64,000 bases of DNA from Dokdonella sp. (GTDB lineage: Bacteria > Pseudomonadota > Gammaproteobacteria > Xanthomonadales > Rhodanobacteraceae), in assembly GCA_024707225.1 (NCBI GenBank), contig JANQAE010000003.1:620001-684000 (forward strand), written 5' to 3'. The position numbers were made by a program, and so were the translations under genes. Positions 1 through 9,455 of this stretch are shown piece after piece (the first letter of the stretch is position 1; each line of letters begins with the position of its first letter). The notes beneath the pieces are model-generated. The model did not search any database. It saw only the letters and a program-made list of their open reading frames with translations, and was not told the DNA's origin.

Positions 1-125
1 GCGCCGCTCCCGATCCGTCGATTTATGGAGACGACATCATCGTGGTGGAACGGTCCGGCAGCCGGTCGGCCCTGCGCGAATTCCTGAGGAGCGTGCCCGC
101 GTTCGCGCTCTTCCTCGCCATTTGA
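1..125 (+). CDS. Polysaccharide export protein (Wza/GumB-like), C-terminal fragment
   Basis: The gene enters from the left edge; the first full codon is at base 3 and the stop TGA is at 123-125. About 40 residues are visible. They include PSIYGDDIIVVERSGS and a hydrophobic tail ending FALFLAI. This matches the C-terminal end usual in outer-membrane polysaccharide export proteins (Poly_export/SLBB family), where a 'gD.I.V..s' strand precedes the last helix. The next gene is a Wzc-type co-polymerase, the normal partner of such a protein, which supports the call. The fragment is too short to name a subfamily. Confidence 0.6.
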   Translation, partial: AAPDPSIYGDDIIVVERSGSRSALREFLRSVPAFALFLAI

Positions 126-289
126 GGGGGGATCCGCAGACGCCGGCGGGTGAGTGCGGCGCAATCGCAACCGGACCGATGACGCGGTCGGCGACTATGG
201 CAAGCGGCCGCGCACAATCGTGCGGCGCGACGATGGACGGCACGGACGGTTCTCGGCAATCTGCCGGTCGCGCAACTTCAGGATGATCG

Positions 290-2560
290 ATGTCCGACGA
301 CAAGCTCCCGACCCAATCCCACGATGCAGGCGACGGCCGGCCCCCGGTACGCGCAGGGTCCGGACCGATCGCGGCGCGCGGCCCCGCTGCGCTGGCGCCG
401 TCCGCATCGGATAGGGACGGCGGCGGCGAGTCGACGATCGACCTGCGCGCCTACTGGGCCCTGCTGGTCAAGCGGCGCTGGCTAGTGCTCAGCGTGCTCG
501 CCGGCGTCGTCGCGCTGGCCCTGCTGATCACGCTGTTGACCTCGCCCCGATATCGGGCCACGGCGAGCCTCCAGATCGACCGCGATTCGGTCCAGGCGAT
601 GAAGGTGGAGGGCATCAACAACCTCGAAGGCGCCTCGACTCCGGACTTCCTGCAGACCCAGTACGAGCTGCTCAAGAGCCGCGCACTGGCCGAGCGCGTG
701 GCCGACCAGCTGCACCTGGACGGCGCGCAGGTCGAACGCCTGCGGGCGACCGGCTGGTGGCGCCGTTTGACGGCCGTTCTGCAGCCGCGCACCGAAACCG
801 ACGCTTCCGATCCGCCCGATGCCCCGGAGCCGGCCGACCCTGCCGCCACGCTGGCCGGCGCGGTCGACCTGATACGCCACGGTCTGACGGTCGAGCCGAT
901 CCGCAACTCGCGTCTGGTCCGCGTGCACTTCGACAGCATCTCGCCGGCGTTCTCGGCACGGGCGGCCAATGCGATCGCCGAAGGCTTCATCGCCTCGGCG
1001 ATCGAACGCCGGTTCGACGCGTCTTCCTATGCCACGCGCTATCTCGAGGAACAGCTCAAGCTGTCCAAGGCACGGCTGGAGGAATCGGAACGCGCGCTGG
1101 TCGCGTTCGCGCTCAAGGAAAACATCGTCGTGACCGGCGAGTCCGGACAGTCGCTCGAAGGCCAGAATCTCGGCGCGCTCAATGCGGCCCTGGCGGCGGC
1201 CCAGGATCAGCGCATCCTTGCGCAGTCCGCCTGGAACCAGGTTCAAGGCGGAGGCGCCCTGCCGGCCGGAGCGATCGCCAACTCGATCCTCAACACGCTG
1301 CAGCAGCAGCGCGCGCAGCTGCAGGCGCAATACCAGCAGCAATTGCAGGTGTTCAAGCCGGACTATCCGTCGATGCTGCAACTGAAGAGCCAGATGAGCG
1401 AGCTCGACCGCCAGATCGATGCCGAACGGGCCGGCATCCGAGCCTCGCTCAAGGCCGAGTACGATGCCGCCCAGGCGCGCGAGAACATGATGATCGCGCA
1501 GCTCGACGCGCTGCGGACCAGGGCGCTGGACGTCGACAATCGCTCGATCGACTACAACATCCTGCGGCGCGAGGTCGACACCAACCGCCAGCTCTACGAC
1601 GGCCTGCTGCAGCGCTACAAGGAAATCGGCGTCGCCGGCGGCATCGGCAGCAACAACATCTCGATCGTCGACCGCGCGCACGTACCGACCGTCCGCTACC
1701 GCCCCAACCTCGTCTTCAATCTCGGCGTGGGTCTGCTGCTGGGTCTGCTGTGCGGCGTCGCGGCGGCGACCGTGGCCGAATTCCTCGACGATACGATCAA
1801 GACGCCCGAAGACCTGGAACAGCACCTGCACCTGGCGGTACTGGGCATCATCCCGCGGCTGCGCCGCGAGTCGGTCAAGAGCGCACTGGCCGATCCGCGC
1901 TCGGCGTTCTCGGAAAGCTATCGCTCGGCGCGCACCGCCCTGCAGTTCTCGACGGAGAACGGAGCGCCGAAGGTGCTGCTGGTGACCAGCGCCAGCGTCG
2001 CCGAGGGCAAGTCGACGTCCGCGCTGGTCCTGGCGCGCAACTTCGCGCAGCTCGGCAAACGCGTCCTGCTGATCGAGGCGGACATGCGCAATCCGTCGCT
2101 GCATCATCTGCTCGGCACCCGGTGCGAGGCCGGCCTCAGCAGCCTGCTGGCGGGTACCGCCACGTTGAGCCAGTCGGTCCTGCGCACCGACGACGAACGG
2201 CTCAAGGTGATCCTGTCGGGGCCGCTGCCGCCGAACCCGGCCGAGCTGCTGTCGAGCAACCGGCTGGTATCGATGCTGACGATCGCCGCCAAGACCTTCG
2301 ATCAGGTGATCATCGACGGACCGCCGGTGCTCGGCATCGCCGACGCTCCGATCCTCTCGCACCTCGTCGACGGCACGCTGCTGGTGACCCGCTCCGGACA
2401 GACGCGCGTCAAGGCGGCGCGCACCGCGCTCAAGCGGCTGCTCGCGGCGCGCACGCACGTCATCGGCAGCCTGCTGACCTACTACGACGCCCACGTCGCC
2501 GGCTACGAATACGAGTACGCCTACAGCTACGGCGCCGCGCCGCGCCTGAGCCGGGAATGA
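290..2560 (+). CDS. Polysaccharide co-polymerase with tyrosine autokinase domain (Wzc/GumC-EpsG type)
   Basis: This 756-residue inner-membrane protein should control chain length and export of the exopolysaccharide. A Wzz-type N-terminal part has a membrane segment near residues 62-83 and a long coiled-coil periplasmic region. A second membrane segment lies near 474-497, followed by a cytoplasmic BY-kinase. The kinase shows Walker A SASVAEGKST (about 566), Walker A' LLIEADMRNP (about 593) and Walker B VIIDGPP (about 673). The C-terminus has seven tyrosines within 17 residues (YYDAHVAGYEYEYAYSY), the usual autophosphorylation cluster. The Walker A loop has Ala where Gly is common (VAEGKST rather than PGEGKST). 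The start is ATG; the stop overlaps the next start as ATGA. Confidence 0.93.
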   Translation: MSDDKLPTQSHDAGDGRPPVRAGSGPIAARGPAALAPSASDRDGGGESTIDLRAYWALLVKRRWLVLSVLAGVVALALLITLLTSPRYRATASLQIDRDSVQAMKVEGINNLEGASTPDFLQTQYELLKSRALAERVADQLHLDGAQVERLRATGWWRRLTAVLQPRTETDASDPPDAPEPADPAATLAGAVDLIRHGLTVEPIRNSRLVRVHFDSISPAFSARAANAIAEGFIASAIERRFDASSYATRYLEEQLKLSKARLEESERALVAFALKENIVVTGESGQSLEGQNLGALNAALAAAQDQRILAQSAWNQVQGGGALPAGAIANSILNTLQQQRAQLQAQYQQQLQVFKPDYPSMLQLKSQMSELDRQIDAERAGIRASLKAEYDAAQARENMMIAQLDALRTRALDVDNRSIDYNILRREVDTNRQLYDGLLQRYKEIGVAGGIGSNNISIVDRAHVPTVRYRPNLVFNLGVGLLLGLLCGVAAATVAEFLDDTIKTPEDLEQHLHLAVLGIIPRLRRESVKSALADPRSAFSESYRSARTALQFSTENGAPKVLLVTSASVAEGKSTSALVLARNFAQLGKRVLLIEADMRNPSLHHLLGTRCEAGLSSLLAGTATLSQSVLRTDDERLKVILSGPLPPNPAELLSSNRLVSMLTIAAKTFDQVIIDGPPVLGIADAPILSHLVDGTLLVTRSGQTRVKAARTALKRLLAARTHVIGSLLTYYDAHVAGYEYEYAYSYGAAPRLSRE

Positions 2561-3990
2561 AGCCGGCGGGCGACGCGCTGGACCTGGCGCTCGCGCTGCT
2601 GCGCGCCCCCGGCCTGCGTGCGACCCTGCAGGCGCGGCCGCTGCCGGACGGCCTGGGCGATCTGCTCGCGGTGGCCGCCAGCGCGGACGGCGCCACACAC
2701 AGCGCGGAAGCCCGCGAGCTGCGTGCGGCGGCGCGCTTCTTCGTCGAGCAGATCCTGTTCGCCGACGACACGGACGCCTACCGCATCCTCGGCGTGCCGC
2801 GCGACGCCGAACCGGCGCTGATACGGCGCCACTACCGGCTGCTGGCGAGCTGGCTGCATCCCGACCGGGCTGCGGCCGGCGCCGCGGTCTTCTCGAGCAC
2901 GCTCAACGTCGCGTTCGCGCGGCTGCGCACCGATCAGGCCCGGGCCACGTACGATGCCCAGCTCGAGCGCCGCAGGTCGTCCGCGCCGGTCCTTGCCGGC
3001 GGCGCGCCGCTGCCCCGCGCCGATCCTGCGCATCCGGCCGTGTGGCCGAGGCGGAGCGGTCCCGGCGGCTCCGCCTTGCCGCGGCGCCGGGCGATGCGCG
3101 GACGAAGCGCTGCCGGATCGCCCTCGCCGGCGTTTCTCCGGCAGCACAGCGCGCCGCCGCCGGAGGAGTCCGCGCAGCTGTGGCGCACCCGGCCGCTCGG
3201 CGGCGCCGGCCTGCGGATGCTGGTGGCAGGCGCGGTCATGCTGTGCGCGGCACTGATCTGGATCGATACCCGCCGCACGGTGCCGATCGACGCCGACCCC
3301 GGATCGGCGCCGCCCGCGCACCGCCAGTTGACCGACGTCGCGTTCGCGGTGCCGTCTGGCACGACCGCGCCGGCGCCGAGCGCGGATGCACCGGTGCCGG
3401 CCGCCGCCGCAGTCGAAGCACCGGCAATGGCAGCGCCTGAACCGGCCGCCTTGGCCGGTGCGCCCGGCGGGGCGGCTTCCGCAGCGCCGCCGATCGGCGC
3501 CGGGCCGGCACCGTCTCGCGCGCCGACATCGCGGCCGGCCACGTCCTTGTCCGAGCCCGGACCCGCGCGCTTGATCGCGACAGCGGCAACGCCTCCATCG
3601 GCCCCGCCGGCGGCGATCGTCGCTGCCGAGCGAACGGCTGCGCCCGCGCGTGCCGAGACGCCGGACGCCGCCCAGGCGAGTCGTCGTGTGCAACGCGCGA
3701 TGCGCTATCTGCTCGAATCCGACGCGCCGCCACCACCGATATGGAACGCACCCGACGTGGTCGACGAGGCGGTCCGCATCCGCTCGGCGCTGCAAGGCCG
3801 CCTCAGCGGCTCGGCGGCGCGCTTCGAACTGGAAGCGCCGCACTGGACCGTGGTCCCGGACCAGGCCGTCCTGCATGGCGGGTATCGCATTGCCGCCGAC
3901 ACCGGCACGCTCGAGACGGGCCGCATCCGCATCGAGCTGGTCTGGCGAGAACACCAGTGGCTGATCTCGGCGTTGCAGATGGAACCGTGA
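2557..3990 (+). CDS. Membrane-anchored J-domain (DnaJ-like) protein in the EPS locus
   Basis: The protein has 477 residues and its ATG overlaps the upstream TGA. A J domain lies at about residues 73-135 (DAYRILGVPRDAE, then WLHPD with the HPD tripeptide near 100), so it probably recruits a DnaK-type chaperone. After it come a basic/proline linker, one membrane segment near 220-238 (MLVAGAVMLCAALIWI), a long Ala/Pro-rich linker and a C-terminal alpha/beta region of about 100 residues (SnoaL-like in look, not firmly assigned). If the J domain is cytoplasmic, the C-terminus faces the periplasm. Tight coupling to the tyrosine kinase gene suggests a role in assembling the export machinery; that is inference. 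Confidence 0.75.
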   Translation: MKPAGDALDLALALLRAPGLRATLQARPLPDGLGDLLAVAASADGATHSAEARELRAAARFFVEQILFADDTDAYRILGVPRDAEPALIRRHYRLLASWLHPDRAAAGAAVFSSTLNVAFARLRTDQARATYDAQLERRRSSAPVLAGGAPLPRADPAHPAVWPRRSGPGGSALPRRRAMRGRSAAGSPSPAFLRQHSAPPPEESAQLWRTRPLGGAGLRMLVAGAVMLCAALIWIDTRRTVPIDADPGSAPPAHRQLTDVAFAVPSGTTAPAPSADAPVPAAAAVEAPAMAAPEPAALAGAPGGAASAAPPIGAGPAPSRAPTSRPATSLSEPGPARLIATAATPPSAPPAAIVAAERTAAPARAETPDAAQASRRVQRAMRYLLESDAPPPPIWNAPDVVDEAVRIRSALQGRLSGSAARFELEAPHWTVVPDQAVLHGGYRIAADTGTLETGRIRIELVWREHQWLISALQMEP

Positions 3991-5195
3991 CCAGAGCCCT
4001 CGCACGCGCAGCCACGATGACGCTGACGATGGCTTTGCTCGCGGCAGCGGCGGTCCACATTGTGACGGCGTGGCGGGCCGACGCGCTGCTGGCGACCGAC
4101 CCGGCCGGCGCGGCGCGCGTGCGCAGCGATCATCCCGATGCGCTGCTCGCACTGGCACACGCCGAACTGCAGCGCGGCGATGCCGGGGCGGCCGCACGAA
4201 CGGCGCAGCAGCTGCTGGCCCGCGACCCGGCCAACGGCGCCGGCTTTGCGGTGCTGGCCCGGGCGCTCGGTGACGAAGGCGGCAGCGCGCGGCAGCTCGA
4301 ACGCTACCGGATCGCCGCGCGACGGGCGCCGCGCGATCTGTCGATCCGCGGCTGGCTGGTCGCGCACGAGCTCCAGGCGGGCGACTTCCCGGCCGCGCTC
4401 GAACACATCGACGCCTTGCTGACGCTGCCTTCGCGCGACCGCGCGCGCCTGCTGGAAGCGATCGCGAACCTGGCGGCCGATCCGGCCTTCGCCGACGCGC
4501 TCGCCGTTCGCCTGGGCCAGCGGCCGCGTTGGCGCGCGGACCTGCTGCGCGTGGCCTCGGCGATGGACGCCGGCGCCGCCGACCCGCTGTTCGTCGCGCT
4601 GGAGCGCAATGCCGATCTCCATGCATCCGAACGCAGACCGTGGCTGGACGCGCTGCTCCGGCAGGGGCGCTGGGGCGAGGCGTTCGCACGGTGGGCCGGC
4701 TCGCTGCCGGGCCCGCAGCAGGCACTGCCGCTGCTCTACAACGGCGCTTTCGCATCGCCGCCGTCGAATGCCGGGTTCGACTGGCGCGTGCGCCGCGTCG
4801 ACGGCGTGGTATTCGAGCGCGTGGCCGACGGCGACGGCAGCTTCGCGCGGCTGCGGTTTCTGGGGTCGCCGGTGGGACGTGCCGGGCTCGAACTACCGCT
4901 GCTGCTGGCGCCGGGCCGCTACCGGCTCGGCCTGGCCGCGCGCGCAGCCGACCTGCGTGCCGAACCGGGACTGGAATGGTCGATCAGCTGTGCCGGCAAC
5001 GGACGGCACGTGGCGAGCGTGCGCGTCCCGGCGGGTCCGCGCTGGGAGACGGTCGCGGCAGCTTTCGACATACCGCCCGACGGCTGCGATGGACAGTGGC
5101 TGCGATTGATCAATCCGGCCGCCCCCGGCGTCGCGCAGCGGATCCGCGGCGAGCTTGAGCTGCGCGACCTGCACATTGATCGAGTCGAGTTCTGA
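3987..5195 (+). CDS. TPR-like protein with C-terminal jelly-roll-like domain, EPS locus
   Basis: The start is GTG at 3987, overlapping the TGA of the J-domain gene (GTGA); no better start lies downstream before the hydrophobic N-terminus. The product has about 402 residues. An N-terminal signal or anchor (TMTLTMALLAAAAVHIVTAW) is followed by Ala/Leu-rich helical repeats of the tetratricopeptide kind up to about residue 210. A beta-rich C-terminal part then holds GRYRLGLAARAADL and WETVAAAFDIPPDGCDGQW, which resembles a carbohydrate-binding jelly roll. I cannot assign a named family. Position suggests a periplasmic accessory factor for polymerisation or export. Confidence 0.65.
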   Translation: MTRALARAATMTLTMALLAAAAVHIVTAWRADALLATDPAGAARVRSDHPDALLALAHAELQRGDAGAAARTAQQLLARDPANGAGFAVLARALGDEGGSARQLERYRIAARRAPRDLSIRGWLVAHELQAGDFPAALEHIDALLTLPSRDRARLLEAIANLAADPAFADALAVRLGQRPRWRADLLRVASAMDAGAADPLFVALERNADLHASERRPWLDALLRQGRWGEAFARWAGSLPGPQQALPLLYNGAFASPPSNAGFDWRVRRVDGVVFERVADGDGSFARLRFLGSPVGRAGLELPLLLAPGRYRLGLAARAADLRAEPGLEWSISCAGNGRHVASVRVPAGPRWETVAAAFDIPPDGCDGQWLRLINPAAPGVAQRIRGELELRDLHIDRVEF

Positions 5196-5245
5196 ACGGC
5201 GCCGGACCGTACTGATGACCGCTTCACAATCCGGGACCGCGTCGC

Positions 5246-5274
5246 TTGCCATTGCCCGGGGGCTGGACTAGCCT
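5246..5274 (+). promoter_or_regulatory. Candidate sigma-70 promoter before the FecR-like gene
   Basis: TTGCCA (5246-5251), 17 bases, then TAGCCT (5269-5274). It lies 80 bases before the start at 5354, in one of the few real gaps of the EPS locus. The match is partial and was judged by eye only. Confidence 0.3.
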
Positions 5275-5353
5275 CGACCAGCGACCATCCGCTGGCGTTC
5301 AGCGTCGAACCGATGGCACGCTCCCAGGTACTGCTGCACAGCGAGGTCGGCCC

Positions 5354-5761
5354 ATGGATTCCAAGCGCATATTGCTTGCGGTTGCCACGATGTTCTCGGC
5401 GACCATCGCCACCGGCCAGGAAACCCAGGTGACGCTGCAGGTCGAATCGGGCACCGTCATGACCAGTCGGGGCGGACCGTTCGCTCCGGCCGCCAGCGGT
5501 GCGCGGCTGAATGCCGGCGACCGCGTGATGCTGTCCGATCAGGGATCGGTACGCCTGCTCTACGGCGACGGCTGCAGCCGGGAGCTGACCGCGCCCGGCG
5601 TCTACGCGGTAGCGCCGACCTGCGCAGCCGGCACCGTGGCCGCATCGGGTGGCAGCGTCGGCTTGCGGACCGGCGCGCTGATCACCGGCGTTGCGGTAGC
5701 GGGCGTGATCGCGGTCGTCGCCGATGCGCATGACGACGACGCGCAGCCGATCAGCCGCTGA
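5354..5761 (+). CDS. Small secreted FecR-like protein
   Basis: The ATG at 5354 gives 135 residues; the longer open frame upstream lacks a signal peptide and is rejected. A signal peptide (MDSKRILLAVATMFSATIATG) is followed by a short beta domain with LNAGDRVMLSDQGSVRLLY, the pattern seen in FecR-type domains. The C-terminal part has a Gly-rich hydrophobic stretch (LITGVAVAGVIAVVADA) and an acidic end (HDDDAQ). Similar small proteins with a C-terminal glycine-zipper-like helix occur in exopolysaccharide loci; function unknown. The two cysteines (GCSREL, TCAAG) may form a disulfide. Confidence 0.6.
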   Translation: MDSKRILLAVATMFSATIATGQETQVTLQVESGTVMTSRGGPFAPAASGARLNAGDRVMLSDQGSVRLLYGDGCSRELTAPGVYAVAPTCAAGTVAASGGSVGLRTGALITGVAVAGVIAVVADAHDDDAQPISR

Positions 5762-5848
5762 GCGACCGATTCCGACGCCTCGACACGCCGACACCGGAAC
5801 GAATGCCGTCCCCGGCGGCGCGTCCCGGTGTTGGGCATCGCGTCGCCC

Positions 5849-7211
5849 ATGACCGGCTCGCTGCTCGCCGGGCGCCGGGAGACGGCGCTGACGCTATGGG
5901 CGCTCGGCGCACTGCTGACGATAGCGGTGGCGACCGGCGGTAGCTCGCATCCTGTCGACGCCGGCCCGCCGCTGGCACCCTTGCTCGCGTTGCCGCTGAT
6001 CGGCTGGGCCGTCCATCGCCTGCTCGGCGAACCACAGCTGGCCGTGTCGACACGGGTCTGGATCGCCCTGGCCCTGCTGCTGATCGCGCTGCCGCTGCTG
6101 CAATGGCTGTCGCTGCCGGGCCATCCGGCCGGTGCAGTCGCGGGACGGGCCGCGCTGGAGGCGGACCTGGAGCGAATGGGCGTGGCGGCGTCGATCCGGC
6201 GCATCTCGCTGTCGCCGTGGAACACGCTGGCAGCGGCCTGCGCGCTGCTGCCGGCCCTGGCGATCTTCCTGCTCTGTCTCGCGGCGCCGCAGGGCCTGCA
6301 CCGCCGCCTGCCGTGGCTGTTGATCGCGCTCGCATTGCTCAGCCTGCTGCTCGGCATCGTCCAGCTCGGGTTGCCGGCCGACCACGCGCTCAATCCGTTT
6401 CCGCAGTGGCGGCCGGCGCTCGGCGGCTTCTTCGCCAATCCCAACCATCAGGCCACGTTGCTGGTGATCGGCGCCACGCTCGCTGCCGGCCGTCTCGCGG
6501 CGGCGCTCGATCCGCAGGCCGCGAGCGGCCACCGCCGCTCCCGCGCGCCTATGTTCCGGCGCTGGCCTTGCTGCTGACGGCGTGTGCCGTGCCGCTGACC
6601 GGCTCCCGCGCCGGGGTGATCCTGCTGATGCTGTCCCTGGGCGCGACGGCGGTATGCCTGTGGCCGGCCGGGCGCGGCCGGCGCGCGAGCGCGACCGCTG
6701 CCGGCATCGGCGCCATCGTTCTGATCGGCGGCCTGGTCGCGTTGCGCTGGATGGGCCTGGATGCGATCGGCGACCTGCGCGGCCCGCTGCGCGCGGCGAC
6801 GCTCGAGGTGGCCGCGCGCTTCGCGCCGACCGGCAGCGGCATCGGCAGCTTCGTGCGAGTATTCGAGCAGGAAGCGCCGCGGAACTGCTGATGCGCGACT
6901 ACGTCAACCATGCCCACAACGAGTATCTGCAGTGGTGGCTGGAAGCCGGCGTACCGGCGCTCGTGGCGATGGCGCTCGCGGCCGTCGCGCTCGCACTCAC
7001 CGCACGCGGCCTGGCGCTGCGCCGCGCGGCGCAGCGCGCCGACGGTGTCGCCGCGCTGATCGCGCTGCTGGCGATCCTGGCGCACTCCACGGTCGACTAT
7101 CCGCTGCGCACGCCCGCGCTGCTGGCGGTCGCGGCCGCCTTGGCCGGCATGGCCGCCGCCGAGGCCGCGGGCGGGTCCGGCCGATCGCAGCGCCGCGCCA
7201 TTCCGGCATGA
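5849..7211 (+). CDS. O-antigen ligase/Wzy-type polymerase, reading frame broken twice
   Basis: The gene encodes a multi-pass membrane protein of the Wzy/WaaL (O-antigen ligase) family that would polymerise repeat units in the periplasm. Family signs are GGFFANPNHQATLLVIG, then PLTGSRAGVILLMLSLG, then DYVNHAHNEYLQWWLEAG, the last being the strongest. The three pieces lie in three frames: 5849 to about 6530, about 6530 to 6880, and about 6880 to 7211. Each switch fits one missing base; restoring both gives 454 residues, a normal length. Two one-base losses in one gene point to sequence error more than decay. Start ATG 5849 is preferred; GTG 5828 is possible. The stop overlaps the flippase start (ATGA). 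Confidence 0.75.
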
Positions 7212-8560
7212 CGATCCGGGCGCTGCTGAGCGGCGATGCCGGTCCGGGCAGCGGGCTGGCGCTCGCGCGTGCAGTGGCCGGCAGCGCCGGCCTGCGCCTC
7301 GGCGGCATGGCATTGGGGTTTCTGGTCGGCGTGCAGCTGGCTCGTGGCCTGGGCACCGCCGGCTATGGCATCTACGGCATGGCGATGTCGATCATTGCGC
7401 TGCTGACCGTGCCGACCGAACTGGGCCTGCCGCAACTGCTGACGCGCGAGGTCGCCTCGGCGCAGGCGAAAGCGGACTGGGCCCGTCTGCGCGGCGTCAT
7501 CGGCTGGTCGGTCCGTACCGTGCTCTGGACGTCGCTGCTGATCGCGACGGCGATCGTCGCCTGGACGTGGGGCTACGGCCGCGATCTGATGCCGGGCACG
7601 AACGCGGCGCTGCTGGCCGGACTGGCACTGGTTCCGCTGACCGCGCTCGGCAACGTCGCCGGCGCGACGCTGCGCGGCCTGCACCACGTCGTCAGCGGCC
7701 AGATATCGGAAGTCGTGCTGAGACCGGCCGCGTTCTGCGCGCTGCTGTTCGTCGCCTCGGCGCTCTACGGCTCGCTGACGGCGCCGGTCGCGATGGCGCT
7801 GGGCTCGGCCGCGGCCGGCATCGCGCTGGGCGCCGGACTGCTGATGACGCTGCGCCGGCTGCCGGTCGAGGTCTCCCAGGTACGCGGCCGCGCCGACGCG
7901 CGCGTCTGGTGGACGAGTGCGGTGCCGATGGCGCTGACCGAGGGCATGCGCGTGCTGCAGGCGCATCTGGTGATCCTCGTGCTCGGCCTGATGGCGCCGG
8001 CCGCGACGGTCGGCCTCTACCGGGTCGCCAGTTCGACCGCTCTGCTGCTGGCCGTGCCGGTCACGCTGTTCAACATCGCGGCGGCGCCGACGCTGTCGCG
8101 TCTGCATGCGCTCGGCGACGCGCACCGGCTGCAGCGCCTGCTCGGCGGCATCGCCGGCGGCATGTTGATCGGCGTCGTCCTGCTCTGGCTGCCGTTCCTG
8201 GCAGCCGGCGAGTCGCTGATCGGCCTGCTGTTCGGTCCGGCCTATGCCGCCAGCGCCGCGCCGCTGGCGATCCTCGGCGCCGGCGTCGCAGCCAGCGCGT
8301 TCTTCGGCGCCAACGCCACGCTGCTCAACATGACCGGACATCAGCAGCAGGTGACGCGGGCATCCTCGATCGCGCTGGTGCTGCTCGCCGTGCTCCTGCC
8401 GCCGCTGATCTGGGCGGGCGGCGCCACCGGAGCGGCGGTCGCCAGCGTGCTGGCATCGACCGCTTGGAACGCCCTGCTCTGGCACGCCGCGCGTACGCAG
8501 CTCGGCCAGGACACGCGCGTCGTCGCGCTGCTTCGCGGCAGGCACCACGATGTGGCGTGA
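7208..8560 (+). CDS. Wzx-type oligosaccharide flippase (MOP superfamily)
   Basis: A 450-residue membrane protein with about 12 hydrophobic segments and few charged residues, of the polysaccharide-export MATE/MOP family. It would move the lipid-linked repeat unit across the inner membrane. The N-terminal ARGLGTAGYGIYGMAMSII and the central GLYRVASSTALLLAVPVTLF are typical of Wzx-like proteins, the first being the conserved 'lG...yG.y' part of helix 1-2. ATG 7208 overlaps the TGA of the polymerase gene. Next to a Wzy candidate and a Wzc-like protein, it defines a Wzx/Wzy-dependent pathway. Confidence 0.85.
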   Translation: MTIRALLSGDAGPGSGLALARAVAGSAGLRLGGMALGFLVGVQLARGLGTAGYGIYGMAMSIIALLTVPTELGLPQLLTREVASAQAKADWARLRGVIGWSVRTVLWTSLLIATAIVAWTWGYGRDLMPGTNAALLAGLALVPLTALGNVAGATLRGLHHVVSGQISEVVLRPAAFCALLFVASALYGSLTAPVAMALGSAAAGIALGAGLLMTLRRLPVEVSQVRGRADARVWWTSAVPMALTEGMRVLQAHLVILVLGLMAPAATVGLYRVASSTALLLAVPVTLFNIAAAPTLSRLHALGDAHRLQRLLGGIAGGMLIGVVLLWLPFLAAGESLIGLLFGPAYAASAAPLAILGAGVAASAFFGANATLLNMTGHQQQVTRASSIALVLLAVLLPPLIWAGGATGAAVASVLASTAWNALLWHAARTQLGQDTRVVALLRGRHHDVA

Positions 8561-9455
8561 GCGTCTGCGGCCACGCCTGAAAGCCCTGCTGCCGCGCACG
8601 GTGCGGCGCGGCCTGCGCGCGTGCCTGCACTACCTGCAACGGGTGGGCCGCTGGCCGGTCATCCTGTGGCAGGTGCGCGGCGTCGGCTGGAGCGACCGCT
8701 GGATCCTGGTCCGGTCGGCGTTCGCGTCGATCGTCCTGTCGCTGCGCACGCCGCTGCAATGGCAGGATCCGGTCCTGCTCTCAGATGCCCAGGTGCATGT
8801 GCCGGGCGTGGGCCGTTTCATGCTGCGCGCGCATTCGGACGATCTGTGGCACGTGCTGCCATGGCGCGAGCAGGGCGTGTTCCGCGCCATCGCCGCCCTG
8901 CTGCGCGCCGGCGACACCTTCGTCGACGCCGGCGCGAACATCGGCGTCTACACGGTCCTGGCATCGCAACGCGTCGGCGTCGGCGGACGCGTGATCGCCG
9001 TGGAGATGATGCCCGATACCGCCGACCGGCTCGAACGCCACATCCGCCTCAACCGGCTCGACAACATCACGCTGGTCCGCAAAGCGCTCGACCGCACCGG
9101 AGGCCTGAGCCTGACCGCGCAAGTGGAAGCGGGCAAGTACGGCAAGGCGCGGCTCGTCGACGCCGCCGCAGCGGACGAGCAGGCTGCACGCGTGACGGTG
9201 TCGACCGTCACGCTCGACGAGATCGTGCCGCGCAGCGGACCGGTGCGCTTGATGAAGATGGACCTGGAGGGTGCCGAGCTGGGCGCCCTGCGAGGCGCGT
9301 CCGCGTTGCTGGGCCGGCTCGATCATCTGATCTACGAAGCCTGGGGCAACGCCACGCCGGCGCTCGAGCCGGTCGATGCGCTGCTGGCCGGACTCGGCTT
9401 TTCGATCCGCGCGATCGACGGTAACAACCGCCTGGCCAGCAGGCCGCGCGCATGA
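8550..9455 (+). CDS. FkbM family methyltransferase
   Basis: A 301-residue SAM-dependent methyltransferase. The SAM-binding loop FVDAGANIGVYTVLAS (about residues 124-139), the acidic strand end VIAVEMMPD, and MKMDLEGAELGALRGA (about 234-249) are the FkbM signatures. In EPS loci these enzymes usually O-methylate a sugar hydroxyl of the repeat unit. The first 60 residues are basic with hydrophobic patches, perhaps membrane-associated. The start at 8550 overlaps the end of the flippase gene by 11 bases, and its stop overlaps the next start (ATGA). Confidence 0.88.
   Translation: MWRERLRPRLKALLPRTVRRGLRACLHYLQRVGRWPVILWQVRGVGWSDRWILVRSAFASIVLSLRTPLQWQDPVLLSDAQVHVPGVGRFMLRAHSDDLWHVLPWREQGVFRAIAALLRAGDTFVDAGANIGVYTVLASQRVGVGGRVIAVEMMPDTADRLERHIRLNRLDNITLVRKALDRTGGLSLTAQVEAGKYGKARLVDAAAADEQAARVTVSTVTLDEIVPRSGPVRLMKMDLEGAELGALRGASALLGRLDHLIYEAWGNATPALEPVDALLAGLGFSIRAIDGNNRLASRPRA

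Noticed and set aside
482-2698. Long minus-strand open frame opposite the BY-kinase gene
   Set aside because: The plus strand has intact Walker motifs and a tyrosine tail; the minus product has no domain.
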